Below, piece by piece: positions 1 to 8,537 of a DNA stretch of 64,000 nt. A program made the translations under genes and the position numbers. The stretch is taken from contig JAIUOD010000001.1 of assembly GCA_020161405.1 (NCBI GenBank), forward strand, positions 186,001 through 250,000. Reading direction: 5' to 3'. The notes beneath the pieces were generated by a model. It did not search any database and was not told the origin of the DNA. It saw only the letters and a list, made by a program, of their open reading frames with translations. Every line of letters starts with the position of its first letter. Position 1 is the first letter of the stretch. The DNA is from Pseudomonadota bacterium (GTDB taxonomy: Bacteria; Pseudomonadota; Alphaproteobacteria; Caulobacterales; Aquidulcibacteraceae).

Positions 1-1460
1 CCTTTATTATAACCAAGTTGTCCACCTTGTGTTGCACCATTTGAAAGGTTGATAAGTGAAGTATTATCACCAACATCAGCAAGCATTTGTTGCCAATGCC
101 ATGCTTCAACAAAATTTTGCGACATGTGGAAATAACCCATTGTTAAATCCACTTTATAAGTGCCAAGATCAAATGAATTCGAAACTTTCAAATCATTGGC
201 AAAATTGCCCGCATCTTTAATCTCAGTATCAAACATTGCAATTTCTTGAAGCAAGTCATTGCCATTATTTGCCCTAAGATTAGTTGCATTAACCGCCTGC
301 CCCGCATGTGGGCCGTTAAAATAAGTTGCAGTTACACCCGCGCCATAACGTGATGCGATTTGTGATGCATCAAGCACAACATCGGTAAATGGCGCAATAA
401 AATCACCAGAAATTTTGGCAACTTTGAATTTGTCATTCACAACCCAACCATTGCCAGCTTCGGCATTAAATTCGCCACCAAATGAAAGTGATTTAACATG
501 AATGCCATCTGCGCCATCACGTTGAACTGGTACACCATCGATAACAGTGATGAATTTGTTTAAATATGGGCTATTATTTGCTTGGCGTGTAACTGGATCA
601 CCATATTTACCGCATGCGCCAACTGGCGTTGTAGAGCTTAGGCTTGTAACTGTACAACCATCAACCCATGTGGCTTGCGGCATGAAGGTTGCTTCTTTTT
701 TATCAAGACCTTTAACCCAGACGCGCATAAAGTTTTTGCCGCCAAATTCTTTTGTCAAAGATGCACGAATTTGACCGCCTTCAGTGCCATTATAATCCAT
801 ATCGCGCGTATCACCGCCTGATTCATAATGGCCACCAATGAAATAATAAATATCATCTGATAAATGACCGCCGAAACCGCCATCAATACGATTATTATTA
901 TAACTTACGCCTTTCTCAAAAGAGATTGAGCCACCATCATTTTTGCCAGTTTGCGAAATGAAATTGATAATCGCGCCCGGACCATTTGTTGTCATTGTTG
1001 ACGCAGTACCGCCGCGAACCGCCTCGATACGGGCAAGGTTTGAATCAACTTTGTAATAAGCATCAGGCGCGTTGAAATTGCTATCGCCAAATAATTGGAT
1101 TGGAAGGCCGTCTTCTTGCGCCTGAACCCATTTTTGACCACCTGTTGATACAGGAATACCACGAACACCAATGTTAGAATTGCCGCCACCTGCAGACGCT
1201 TCGGCGCGCACACCAGGGATAGATTTTAACGCTTCAGTAGTTCCACGCGGCGCACTATTTTGAAGTGATTTCATATCAAGTGAACTTACAGAAATCGAAG
1301 TATCAAGTTTATTTGCGGCGCGAACCACACCAGTTACGATAATTGTTTCTGAATTTTCTTTTGCTGGCTCTTTTGCATCTTGCGCAAAAGCACTTGAGAA
1401 TGGTGCCGCTGAACACAATACGGCAATTGATGCGCCAAAGCGCAATAGATTCTTATTCAT
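1..1460 (-). CDS. TonB-dependent receptor, N-terminal part (3' end outside window)
   Basis: Outer-membrane active transporter that takes up a ligand using TonB energy. About 486 codons are visible and the frame is still open at base 1, so the barrel C-terminus is missing. The ATG at 1458-1460 follows a GGAGGAAAT ribosome site. A signal peptide ends near SSAFAQDA, followed by a TonB-box-like ETIIVTG and a plug domain (LKSIPGV, GVRGIP, IEAVRGG, GPGAIINFIS). Two CG-centred palindromes lie upstream, and an MFS sugar transporter and a LacI regulator follow on the same strand, so import of a sugar or oligosaccharide is inferred. Similar TBDR-MFS-LacI groups serve maltose-type sugars in Caulobacter and Xanthomonas, but the substrate cannot be read from this sequence. 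Confidence 0.9.
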   Translation of the reverse strand, partial: MNKNLLRFGASIAVLCSAAPFSSAFAQDAKEPAKENSETIIVTGVVRAANKLDTSISVSSLDMKSLQNSAPRGTTEALKSIPGVRAEASAGGGNSNIGVRGIPVSTGGQKWVQAQEDGLPIQLFGDSNFNAPDAYYKVDSNLARIEAVRGGTASTMTTNGPGAIINFISQTGKNDGGSISFEKGVSYNNNRIDGGFGGHLSDDIYYFIGGHYESGGDTRDMDYNGTEGGQIRASLTKEFGGKNFMRVWVKGLDKKEATFMPQATWVDGCTVTSLSSTTPVGACGKYGDPVTRQANNSPYLNKFITVIDGVPVQRDGADGIHVKSLSFGGEFNAEAGNGWVVNDKFKVAKISGDFIAPFTDVVLDASQIASRYGAGVTATYFNGPHAGQAVNATNLRANNGNDLLQEIAMFDTEIKDAGNFANDLKVSNSFDLGTYKVDLTMGYFHMSQNFVEAWHWQQMLADVGDNTSLINLSNGATQGGQLGYNK

Positions 1461-1514
1461 ATTTCCTCCCGAATAATTTTGTGGTTTCTTCGAACCTGAT
1501 TTTTATTTTGCACA

Positions 1515-1534
1515 TATTGCAATCGATTGCAATA
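1515..1534. promoter_or_regulatory. LacI-type operator upstream of the TBDR
   Basis: A perfect 20-bp palindrome, TATTGCAATCGATTGCAATA, lies 55 bp upstream of the receptor start. A CG-centred palindrome of this size is typical of LacI-family operators, and the same 18-bp core recurs at 2988-3005 upstream of the MFS gene. The LacI gene at 3014-4033 is the obvious candidate regulator (inference). Confidence 0.75.
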
Positions 1535-1599
1535 ATTATTTTAAATTTTTCTCATTTAAACCTAATTACTTCATAACATATTGCATCTAAAAAGAATTT

Positions 1600-2931
1600 T
1601 TATACAATCGATTGTATTTCGCACTCAGCTTTTCCTGTTTTCACCAAAGAAACAGAAATTGCAGCCAGAATCATAAATACGCCAGATAGTGTTAAAACAT
1701 TTCGCGCATCGCCGCCCAAAAGTGGGACATACATCAATTTCATTGTAGCTGCAAAAAGCAACATAGGGGCACAAATCATCATATTGAAAATACCCATATA
1801 AACACCCGTGCGCTCTTGCGGAATAGAATCAGCCAAGACAACATATGGATTACCCATAATAGAGCCCCAACCAATACCCATAAGCGCGGCAGGTATAAAA
1901 ATTAGTGCCTTATCATGCAAATGCGGCAGCGTTAAAAGACCAATTCCAAAACCAACCAAGCAAAGCGCATGCAATTTATGCGCCCCCATTTTACGTGCTA
2001 TTGGCGCCATAATTAAAGCCGCGACAAATGCCATAAAATTATAAAAAGCCCCCATTTGCCCATTGGTCAAAACCGCTTCACGATAGGCCTGTGTGGTTGC
2101 ATCTGATGTATTAAACAAAGATCGACTGATTGCATTGGTTGTATAACCCCAATAGCCACACATTGCATACCATTGAAAAAGCGACATAAAGGCCATTGTA
2201 CGCATTTGTTTTGGCATTTTTTTTATTGCCGAAAATATCTCCTTCAAATCTGCGACAAAATTTCTTGGTAATTTTTCAATTCTTTCGCGCTCTTGGGTTG
2301 AAAGCGGTAATTCTGGAACGCGTGTTATTGACCAAATAATTGTTATTATTGATAAAAACGCGCCAATTAAAAATGAAACCCTTGTAAATTCTGGAATATG
2401 ATTTGCCGAAGTTTCATATTTACTCATACCAAACCAAACCAAAATTGATGGCATTAAATATGCCAAAGTTTGGGCAAGACCGGTGAAAGCTGATTGACTT
2501 AGAAAGCCAAATCCACGCTGCGATGGATTAAGCCTATCATTAACATAGGCGCGATACGGCTCCATAGTAATATTATTACCAAGGTCAAGAATGAATAAAA
2601 GCGAAAACGCCATCATAACGCTTTGGCTTAATGGCATTAAAAACAAACCTGCCGAACACATTATTGCGCCGATTAAAAAATAAGGCGTACGACGCCCAAA
2701 TTTTGATAAAGTTCTGTCAGACATTGCGCCAATTATTGGCTGAACTATCAAGCCTGCGAGCGGCCCTGCAATTCCAAGCCACGCGAAATTTTCTTCATGC
2801 GCACCAAGATAACCCCATATGGGGGACATATTTGCCTGTTGTAGGCCAAAACTAAATTGAAGACCAAGAAAACCCAAATTCATTTGCAAAATTTGGCCAA
2901 GGCTCAAGCGTGGCTTGCCATCAGCTTCCAT
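1600..2931 (-). CDS. MFS sugar transporter, SLC45/GPH-like
   Basis: Inner-membrane secondary transporter of 443 residues with about twelve hydrophobic segments. The loop GPLAGLIVQPIIGAMSDR followed by GRRTPYFLIG matches the loop 2-3 signature of the sucrose/maltose (SLC45, GPH) branch of the major facilitator superfamily. The ATG at 2931 has a strong GGAGGA ribosome site seven bases upstream. It lies between a LacI regulator and a TonB-dependent receptor, and a CG-centred palindrome sits 56 bp upstream of its start. It probably carries across the inner membrane the sugar that the receptor brings into the periplasm. The exact sugar is unknown; maltose or another disaccharide is a guess from related loci. 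Confidence 0.85.
   Translation of the reverse strand: MEADGKPRLSLGQILQMNLGFLGLQFSFGLQQANMSPIWGYLGAHEENFAWLGIAGPLAGLIVQPIIGAMSDRTLSKFGRRTPYFLIGAIMCSAGLFLMPLSQSVMMAFSLLFILDLGNNITMEPYRAYVNDRLNPSQRGFGFLSQSAFTGLAQTLAYLMPSILVWFGMSKYETSANHIPEFTRVSFLIGAFLSIITIIWSITRVPELPLSTQERERIEKLPRNFVADLKEIFSAIKKMPKQMRTMAFMSLFQWYAMCGYWGYTTNAISRSLFNTSDATTQAYREAVLTNGQMGAFYNFMAFVAALIMAPIARKMGAHKLHALCLVGFGIGLLTLPHLHDKALIFIPAALMGIGWGSIMGNPYVVLADSIPQERTGVYMGIFNMMICAPMLLFAATMKLMYVPLLGGDARNVLTLSGVFMILAAISVSLVKTGKAECEIQSIV
1602..1617. promoter_or_regulatory. Second LacI-type operator, overlapping the MFS stop codon
   Basis: The palindrome ATACAATCGATTGTAT keeps the CAATCGATTG core of the 1515-1534 site with one symmetrical change in each arm. 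It is read as the last codons of the MFS gene (I-Q-S-I-V-stop). Its centre lies 85 bp, about eight helical turns, from the centre of the first site, a spacing compatible with DNA looping. Confidence 0.55.
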
Positions 2932-2987
2932 ATTTTTTCCTCCAAGGCTTTTATTATTTTTTAGGCCCTATAGACTTGATAAATCAA

Positions 2988-3005
2988 ATTGCAATCGATT
3001 GCAAT
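2988..3005. promoter_or_regulatory. LacI-type operator upstream of the MFS gene
   Basis: The 18-bp palindrome ATTGCAATCGATTGCAAT is identical in core to the site at 1515-1534. It sits in the 82-bp gap between the LacI stop and the MFS start, so a promoter for the MFS gene is expected here even though all the genes point the same way. Confidence 0.75.
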
Positions 3006-3013
3006 AGATTCAA

Positions 3014-4033
3014 TTAAGCTAATTTTGTGGAAGCCCTTTTCATTAATTTTGGCTGAAGGATAATTGATTGGGTTTCTTCGCCATTTATGCGGCGAAATAA
3101 GACATCAACCAATTTATGCGCACTTAATTTCAAATCTTGTTTAACGCTTGTAAGTGGCGGGGTTGTATATGATGCAAGCTCTAAATCATCATAGCCAATA
3201 ACTTTAACCTGATTTGGAACATCGATTTTATTTTCGCCAAGCGCACGCAATGCAGACATTGCAATAACGTCAGATGCGGCAACAATTCCATCAGGAAGTT
3301 GTTTGTTTTTTATATATTCACAAATTGTTTCATAAGAAGCCTCTGCGGTAAGGTGTGTGTGCAAAAGCTCAACTGGTGTATCGATACCCGCAGCTTTAAC
3401 ACCTTCAATACAGCCTTCCATCCTTTGTGCGATTTCGGGCGGGTTTGGGTCGCCAAAAAATGCAATTCTTTTACAGCCACATTGCGCCAAATGTACCGCA
3501 GCAATCAGGCCACCAAATCTATTATCTGAACCAACAGTACAGGCAACTTGATCATTTAAATTCGCACCCCAAACCACCATTGGTTTATAATCTTTTGCCG
3601 CTTGATCAATTACTTTTACTTGATCAGATTGACCAATAATAATTAAACCATCCGAACGACCAGAATGAATAAATTCACCAAGCCAATTTTCATTTTTTGG
3701 AATTACGCGTGATAATAATAAATCATAGCCACGCTCACTTAATTCATCAGCAAGATAGCCAAGCATGATTGTAAAAAAGGGGTCTGATAAATGTTGCTCT
3801 TTTTCATGGCCCATCGGTATTATAACCGCAATCGCCCCTGTTTTTCTTGTGCGCAAATTTCGCGCGGCAATATTTGGTTTATAATTTAATTCTTCAACAA
3901 TTTTAAGGATTTTCGATTTGGTTTTTTCATTGACTAAATCAGTATCACTTAATGCACGTGAAACAGTTCCCGCGGAAACACCCGCAAGTCTTGCAATATC
4001 GGCAAGCGTTATGGCGGCATTATTTTTTATCAA
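3014..4033 (-). CDS. LacI-family transcriptional regulator
   Basis: DNA-binding sugar-responsive regulator of 339 residues. The N-terminal helix-turn-helix (TLADIARLAGVSAGTVSRAL) and the hinge helix region (NYKPNIAARNLRTRKTGAI) are textbook LacI, followed by a periplasmic-binding-protein-like sensor domain to the end. The start is a TTG at 4031-4033 with GAGGG six bases upstream; no in-frame ATG fits the conserved N-terminus. It follows kdsD by 26 bp on the same strand, so it may be co-transcribed with kdsA-kdsD as well as governing the downstream MFS and TBDR genes. It probably represses them through the TTGCAATCGATTGCAA sites (inference). Confidence 0.93.
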   Translation of the reverse strand: MIKNNAAITLADIARLAGVSAGTVSRALSDTDLVNEKTKSKILKIVEELNYKPNIAARNLRTRKTGAIAVIIPMGHEKEQHLSDPFFTIMLGYLADELSERGYDLLLSRVIPKNENWLGEFIHSGRSDGLIIIGQSDQVKVIDQAAKDYKPMVVWGANLNDQVACTVGSDNRFGGLIAAVHLAQCGCKRIAFFGDPNPPEIAQRMEGCIEGVKAAGIDTPVELLHTHLTAEASYETICEYIKNKQLPDGIVAASDVIAMSALRALGENKIDVPNQVKVIGYDDLELASYTTPPLTSVKQDLKLSAHKLVDVLFRRINGEETQSIILQPKLMKRASTKLA

Positions 4034-4059
4034 ATCAAACCCTCTATATAGATATTAAT

Positions 4060-5016
4060 CTATACAATTCCTGCGCGCAAACAATCCTGAATTGTTAAAA
4101 GGCCAATTGGCGAATTTTCTTCATCAACAACAAATAGACAATTTATCTTTTTATCATTCATCGTCCCCAATGCAGAAGCAGCAAGCGCGTCTGCACTTGT
4201 AGTTTTCGGGGTTTTAGTTGAAACTTCGCCGGCAGTTTTTTGCATCAAGCCGTCAAGATTACGGCGTAAATCACCATCGGTTACGATGCCGCATAATTTG
4301 CCATTTTCATCAATAATGCCAGCAACACCAAAGGTTTTGGCGGTCATTTCCAGAATTACATCGCCCATTTTAGTTTGTGGTTTTACAAGCGGCAATTCAT
4401 CACCTGTGTGCATAATTGTGTGCACTTTCAAAAGTGCCGCGCCCAATTTGCCCCCTGGGTGGAAGGTTTTGAAATTCTCTTTCTTAAAGCCTTTAATATC
4501 CATAATTGCAACCGCCAATGCATCACCAAGCGCAAGCGTTAAAGTGGTTGATGTGGTTGGCGCCATGCCAATCGCGCAGGCTTCGGGCGCATTTGGTAAT
4601 AAAAGCGCAATATCAGCAGATTTTAACAATGTGCTTTCGGCGCGGCTTGCAATACCAATTAATGGAATACCAAAACGGCGCGTATGGGCAATAACATCCG
4701 ATAATTCCGAAGTTTCACCTGAATTAGACATTACAAGGCAAATATCATCCTTGGTAATCATTCCTAAATCACCATGGCTTGCCTCGGCGGGGTGAACAAA
4801 GAATGATGGCGTACCGGTTGATGCCAAAGTTGCCGCAATCTTGCGTCCAATATGGCCCGATTTTCCCATGCCAGAAACAATTACACGCCCTTGATTATTG
4901 GCGATTAATTCAACTGCTTTGGTGAAATTTTCATCCAAGGTTTGCGCCATTAATGATAATGCCGCTGCCTCAGTCTCGATAACTTTTGCGCCGATTTCGA
5001 TAATATTTTGGGTCAT
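4060..5016 (-). CDS. kdsD: Arabinose-5-phosphate isomerase
   Basis: Cytoplasmic enzyme converting ribulose 5-phosphate to arabinose 5-phosphate, the first step of Kdo synthesis for lipopolysaccharide. The 318 residues contain a SIS sugar-isomerase domain (SGMGKSGHIGRKIAATL; HPAEASHGDLGM; MSNSGETSEL) and two C-terminal CBS domains (from about residue 200), the usual KdsD/KpsF layout and length. Its ATG overlaps the kdsA stop codon by one base, so the two genes form a translationally linked pair. The LacI gene follows 26 bp downstream. Confidence 0.95.
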   Translation of the reverse strand: MTQNIIEIGAKVIETEAAALSLMAQTLDENFTKAVELIANNQGRVIVSGMGKSGHIGRKIAATLASTGTPSFFVHPAEASHGDLGMITKDDICLVMSNSGETSELSDVIAHTRRFGIPLIGIASRAESTLLKSADIALLLPNAPEACAIGMAPTTSTTLTLALGDALAVAIMDIKGFKKENFKTFHPGGKLGAALLKVHTIMHTGDELPLVKPQTKMGDVILEMTAKTFGVAGIIDENGKLCGIVTDGDLRRNLDGLMQKTAGEVSTKTPKTTSADALAASALGTMNDKKINCLFVVDEENSPIGLLTIQDCLRAGIV

Positions 5017-5858
5017 TATTTACCCTTTGCCAAATCATCAAAGGCGCGAAGTGTGCCGATTAGATTTTCCATCTCATCAATTTGAATCATATTCGGACCA
5101 TCGGATGGTGCATTATCTGGGTCTTGGTGGGTTTCAATAAATACCGCACTTACGCCAATTGAACATGCCGCACGTGCCAAAATTGGGGCAAATTCACGTT
5201 GACCGCCCGATGTTGTTCCCTGACCACCAGGTTGTTGAACCGAATGCGTAGCATCAAACATAACTGGATAGCCTGTTTGCGCCATTATTGGCAGACCACG
5301 AAAATCTGTAACCAATGTATTATAACCAAATGAAGTTCCGCGATCGCAAAGAATTATACGCTCATTACCTGTTGATGCGATTTTGGCGGCAACATTTTTC
5401 ATATCCCAAGGCGCCAAAAACTGCCCCTTTTTCACATTAATTGCACGCCCCGTATTGCCCGCAGCAAGTAATAAGTCAGTTTGACGACACAAGAAAGCAG
5501 GGATTTGGATTACGTCAATAACATCTTTAACAATATCGCAATGTGTGGTTTCGTGAACATCGGTAAGAACAGGAACGCCAAATTCTTTTTTGACAGTTTC
5601 AAGAATTTTCAAACCTTCATCAATGCCAATACCGCGTTGTGTGGCAACACTTGAGCGATTGGCCTTATCATAGCTTGATTTATAAATGAATTTTGTGCCA
5701 GTTTTTTCGCACGCTTTGGCAATTTTTTGCGCCATCATAAGCGCATGATCAAGCCCTTCAATTTGGCATGGCCCCGCAATTAAAACAAATGGTTCGTCAC
5801 CACCAATTGTAACATCACCAATTTTAAACGATTTTGTTTTTACGTGAAGCGGGTTCAT
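5016..5858 (-). CDS. kdsA: 3-deoxy-D-manno-octulosonate 8-phosphate synthase
   Basis: Condenses arabinose 5-phosphate with phosphoenolpyruvate to Kdo 8-phosphate in the cytoplasm. The 280 residues show the expected family motifs: AGPCQIEG near residue 30, [23 protein letters not shown], and [11 protein letters not shown] with the PEP and metal ligands. Length is normal. It is the first gene of the kdsA-kdsD pair, and the 71-bp gap from the upstream B12 operon leaves room for its own promoter. In many alphaproteobacteria kdsA sits beside pyrG or eno; here it is paired with the gene that makes its substrate. Confidence 0.96.
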   Translation of the reverse strand: MNPLHVKTKSFKIGDVTIGGDEPFVLIAGPCQIEGLDHALMMAQKIAKACEKTGTKFIYKSSYDKANRSSVATQRGIGIDEGLKILETVKKEFGVPVLTDVHETTHCDIVKDVIDVIQIPAFLCRQTDLLLAAGNTGRAINVKKGQFLAPWDMKNVAAKIASTGNERIILCDRGTSFGYNTLVTDFRGLPIMAQTGYPVMFDATHSVQQPGGQGTTSGGQREFAPILARAACSIGVSAVFIETHQDPDNAPSDGPNMIQIDEMENLIGTLRAFDDLAKGK

Positions 5859-5929
5859 AAAAATTTCCTTTGATTTTGATTGCTATTTAGGAATTTTTAC
5901 TAAGTTTTGCAATAGAATAGATATTTCAC

Positions 5930-6682
5930 CTACAAGCGCTTAATTGGCACGAAAATTTTCTCCCCGCCTTGCCCAATCGTTTCAAAAACTTCGACATTAT
6001 AGGCTTTGGCGATATTTTCTTTGCTTAAAACTTCTTTGGCATCGCCACCCGCGATTATTCGGCCATTTTTAAGTATAATAATTTCATCGGCAATTTGCGC
6101 ACTTATGTTTAAATCATGCAAAACCAAAACAACACCTGTGCCTTTTTTTGCGGCTTTTTTGAAAATATTTATTGCATCTAATTGGTGGGCGGGGTCAAGA
6201 TTTGCCAATGGTTCATCGGCAAAAATCCATTGCGGCTCTCCTGCCAAAACCCGAGCAAGCATTACGCGTGATTGTTCGCCGCCCGATAATTGATTGGCAA
6301 TTCTATCTTTAAGATTATAGCAATCACATTTTTTCATCGCATCATGAATGATTTCAATATTATCATCACCATGCGCAAAGCGGCCCAACCCGACCAAATA
6401 TTGTGCGCTAATATCCCAATGAATTTCGCTTCTCTGCGAAAGATAGCCAATGGTTTTTGCGCGCTCTTTGGGTTTTAAATCTTTAATATCGCGCCCATCA
6501 ATTTTAATCTGCCCGCTATCATTATCCCTTATACCTGTTAATAATGAAAGAAGGCTCGATTTGCCTGCACCATTTTCGCCCAATATTACGGTGATTTTTC
6601 CTTTTTGGATTGTGCCGCTTACATTATCCAAAATTTGTGAATTTGATAATTTTAGGGATAAATTGTTAAATTCGATATTCAT
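5930..6682 (-). CDS. btuD: Vitamin B12 ABC transporter ATP-binding protein
   Basis: ATPase subunit of a type II ABC importer. The 250 residues contain Walker A (GENGAGKSS, about residues 35-43), the Q-loop region, the signature LSGGEQSRV, Walker B (WIFADEP) and the switch histidine in VLVLHDLN. The family also includes haem and siderophore ATPases (HmuV, FecE). The B12 assignment rests on the operon, which starts with a cobalamin riboswitch and a BtuB-like receptor. Its start overlaps the permease stop by one base. Confidence 0.88.
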   Translation of the reverse strand: MNIEFNNLSLKLSNSQILDNVSGTIQKGKITVILGENGAGKSSLLSLLTGIRDNDSGQIKIDGRDIKDLKPKERAKTIGYLSQRSEIHWDISAQYLVGLGRFAHGDDNIEIIHDAMKKCDCYNLKDRIANQLSGGEQSRVMLARVLAGEPQWIFADEPLANLDPAHQLDAINIFKKAAKKGTGVVLVLHDLNISAQIADEIIILKNGRIIAGGDAKEVLSKENIAKAYNVEVFETIGQGGEKIFVPIKRL

Positions 6683-7662
6683 TATACAATTTCCCTACGC
6701 ATTTTAAATAAAAGACCAAGGAAGAATGGCGCGCCCAATAATGACATAGCAATCCCAAGACGTAATTCACTTTGGGTTGGCATGATGCGCACCAAACAAT
6801 CACCAGAAACCACCAAAATCGCCCCCAAAAGCGCAGAAGGTATCAACATTGAGGATGGCCTATGCCCAACAAAAGGGCGTACTAAATGCGGGACAACAAG
6901 GCCTACAAAACCAATTATCCCTGAAACAGCTACACTTGCACCAACGCACAGCCCAATACCAATTATTATGAAATATTGAAGCGCTTGAAGATTAACCCCC
7001 ATTGATTTTGCACTTGCTTCACCCAAACTTAAAGCGTCAAGGTTTTTTGCAATTGATAATAAAAAAGCCACTCCAATAATTATCAAAGGCAAAGCAATTT
7101 TAACGTCATCCCATGACCTGTCGCTTAAAGCCCCCATAAGCCATGTAACAATTTCACTTGCTGCAAATGGGTTGGGTGCAAGGCTTATGAAAAGCGCAGT
7201 CAATGATGCTGTAAGACTTGAGATTATTACACCCGATAAAGTGAATAAAACCAATGATGCCGAACGCCCCGCCAATAAAGTCAAAGCAAGCATTCCAAAG
7301 CCTGCACCCAATAATGCAAATGTTGGCAATAAAAACGGCTGAATTGCATAGCCAAAAAACATTGAAATTACTGCGCCAAGCGCTGCCGAAGATGAGACCC
7401 CAAAAAGCCCTGGGTCTGCCAATGGGTTGCGCAAATATCCCTGCATTACTGCGCCCGACATTCCTAAGCCTGCGCCAATTAAAACGCCAATAATTGCACG
7501 CGGCAATCTTAATTCCATGATTATCAAAGATTTTAAATCACCCGACATCCATTCATTCAAAGGCACAAAGACTTTGCCCGCCATAAGTGACAAAGCGCAA
7601 ATAAACAACAAAAGCACGAATAAAAATAAATTCAGATTTATATTTTTTGATTTATTGCGCAT
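6682..7662 (-). CDS. btuC: Vitamin B12 ABC transporter permease (FecCD family)
   Basis: Inner-membrane permease with about ten hydrophobic helices. ELRLPRAIIGVLIGAGLGMSGAVMQGYLRNPLADPGLFGVSSSAALG is broken here as ELRLPRAIIGVLIGAGLG then MSGAVMQGYLRNPLADPG, the FecCD/BtuC hallmark, and GFVGLVVPHLVRPFVG is the typical coupling region. An ATG at 7662 (MRNKSK, next to the first helix) gives 326 residues and overlaps btuF by 11 bases. The longer frame from 7704 would overlap btuF by about 50 bases and is less likely. Translationally coupled between btuF and btuD. Confidence 0.9.
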   Translation of the reverse strand: MRNKSKNINLNLFLFVLLLFICALSLMAGKVFVPLNEWMSGDLKSLIIMELRLPRAIIGVLIGAGLGMSGAVMQGYLRNPLADPGLFGVSSSAALGAVISMFFGYAIQPFLLPTFALLGAGFGMLALTLLAGRSASLVLFTLSGVIISSLTASLTALFISLAPNPFAASEIVTWLMGALSDRSWDDVKIALPLIIIGVAFLLSIAKNLDALSLGEASAKSMGVNLQALQYFIIIGIGLCVGASVAVSGIIGFVGLVVPHLVRPFVGHRPSSMLIPSALLGAILVVSGDCLVRIMPTQSELRLGIAMSLLGAPFFLGLLFKMRREIV

Positions 7663-8536
7663 GATTGGCTTTCTTTTGTAAATATTCGCCGCGAATTTGG
7701 GCAAGCCGATTTAATGCAGGCACAAGTTTTGAACCTGCACAATTTAAATATTTTGACGGAAAATCAGACGTATAAATCGAAACCTTAGCTTTTTTAAGCG
7801 CAGGATGCGAAAAAACCCGCCCACTACCAAAACTAGCATCAGATAAAATAATTTGCGGCGGATTAAATAAAAGGCTTTCAAGCGTCAAAACATTATATGC
7901 ATTATTGCTATATTGGCTTGCAACATTTTCAAAACCTGCGGTTTTTAGCATTTCATCGCCCAATGTTCCCGCCCCCGGAACTATTCCACCGCCTTGAAAC
8001 ATTATTGCTTTGGGGTTTTGATTATCATTGGTTTTGGCGTTTTTAATCGCATCATCAATTTTTTGAATAAATTCTTTTCCGCGCCCATCTTGGCCAATTT
8101 TTTGCGCAATATCATTGATTTGGGTTTTGGCTTCATCAATTGATTGGGGTGAGCCTACAGTAAAGACTGGTATTGCTAATTTGTTTAATTGGGCAATTGT
8201 TTGCGGCGAAATATGCGAACCAGCGATTACTAAATCGGGCTTTATTGCAATTATATCTTCGGCACTGCCAGAAAGCGGCCTATATTTTTTTGCAAAATTA
8301 ACGTCGATTGATGATGATTTTTCATCAAAGGAATAATGCGAAAGCCCAAGGATTTGGTTTTGGTCGGCAATTTCATACAAAATTGCATCAACACACGGGC
8401 TTAAAGATGCAATGCGCATTGGATGATTGGGGAAATTTACGTTTGCGGGTGCAGTTTCCTTACACCCGCAAAGCAAAACAAATGCCGCAGCAAATAATAG
8501 GTTTCGAGGCATAAATTTACTGCGACGCCCATTCAT
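7652..8536 (-). CDS. btuF: Cobalamin-binding periplasmic lipoprotein
   Basis: Substrate-binding subunit of the B12 importer. It starts with a basic stretch and hydrophobic core ending in the lipobox LLCGC, so it is probably a lipoprotein, followed by a two-lobe periplasmic-binding fold (RIASLSPCVDAILYEI; IIAIKPDLVIAGSHISP) as in BtuF. Length is about 294 residues from 8536; a second ATG at 8512 (MPRNLL) is an alternative start and would still keep the signal. It begins one base after the btuB stop and overlaps btuC. Confidence 0.87.
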   Translation of the reverse strand: MNGRRSKFMPRNLLFAAAFVLLCGCKETAPANVNFPNHPMRIASLSPCVDAILYEIADQNQILGLSHYSFDEKSSSIDVNFAKKYRPLSGSAEDIIAIKPDLVIAGSHISPQTIAQLNKLAIPVFTVGSPQSIDEAKTQINDIAQKIGQDGRGKEFIQKIDDAIKNAKTNDNQNPKAIMFQGGGIVPGAGTLGDEMLKTAGFENVASQYSNNAYNVLTLESLLFNPPQIILSDASFGSGRVFSHPALKKAKVSIYTSDFPSKYLNCAGSKLVPALNRLAQIRGEYLQKKANHAQ

Positions 8537-8537
8537 A

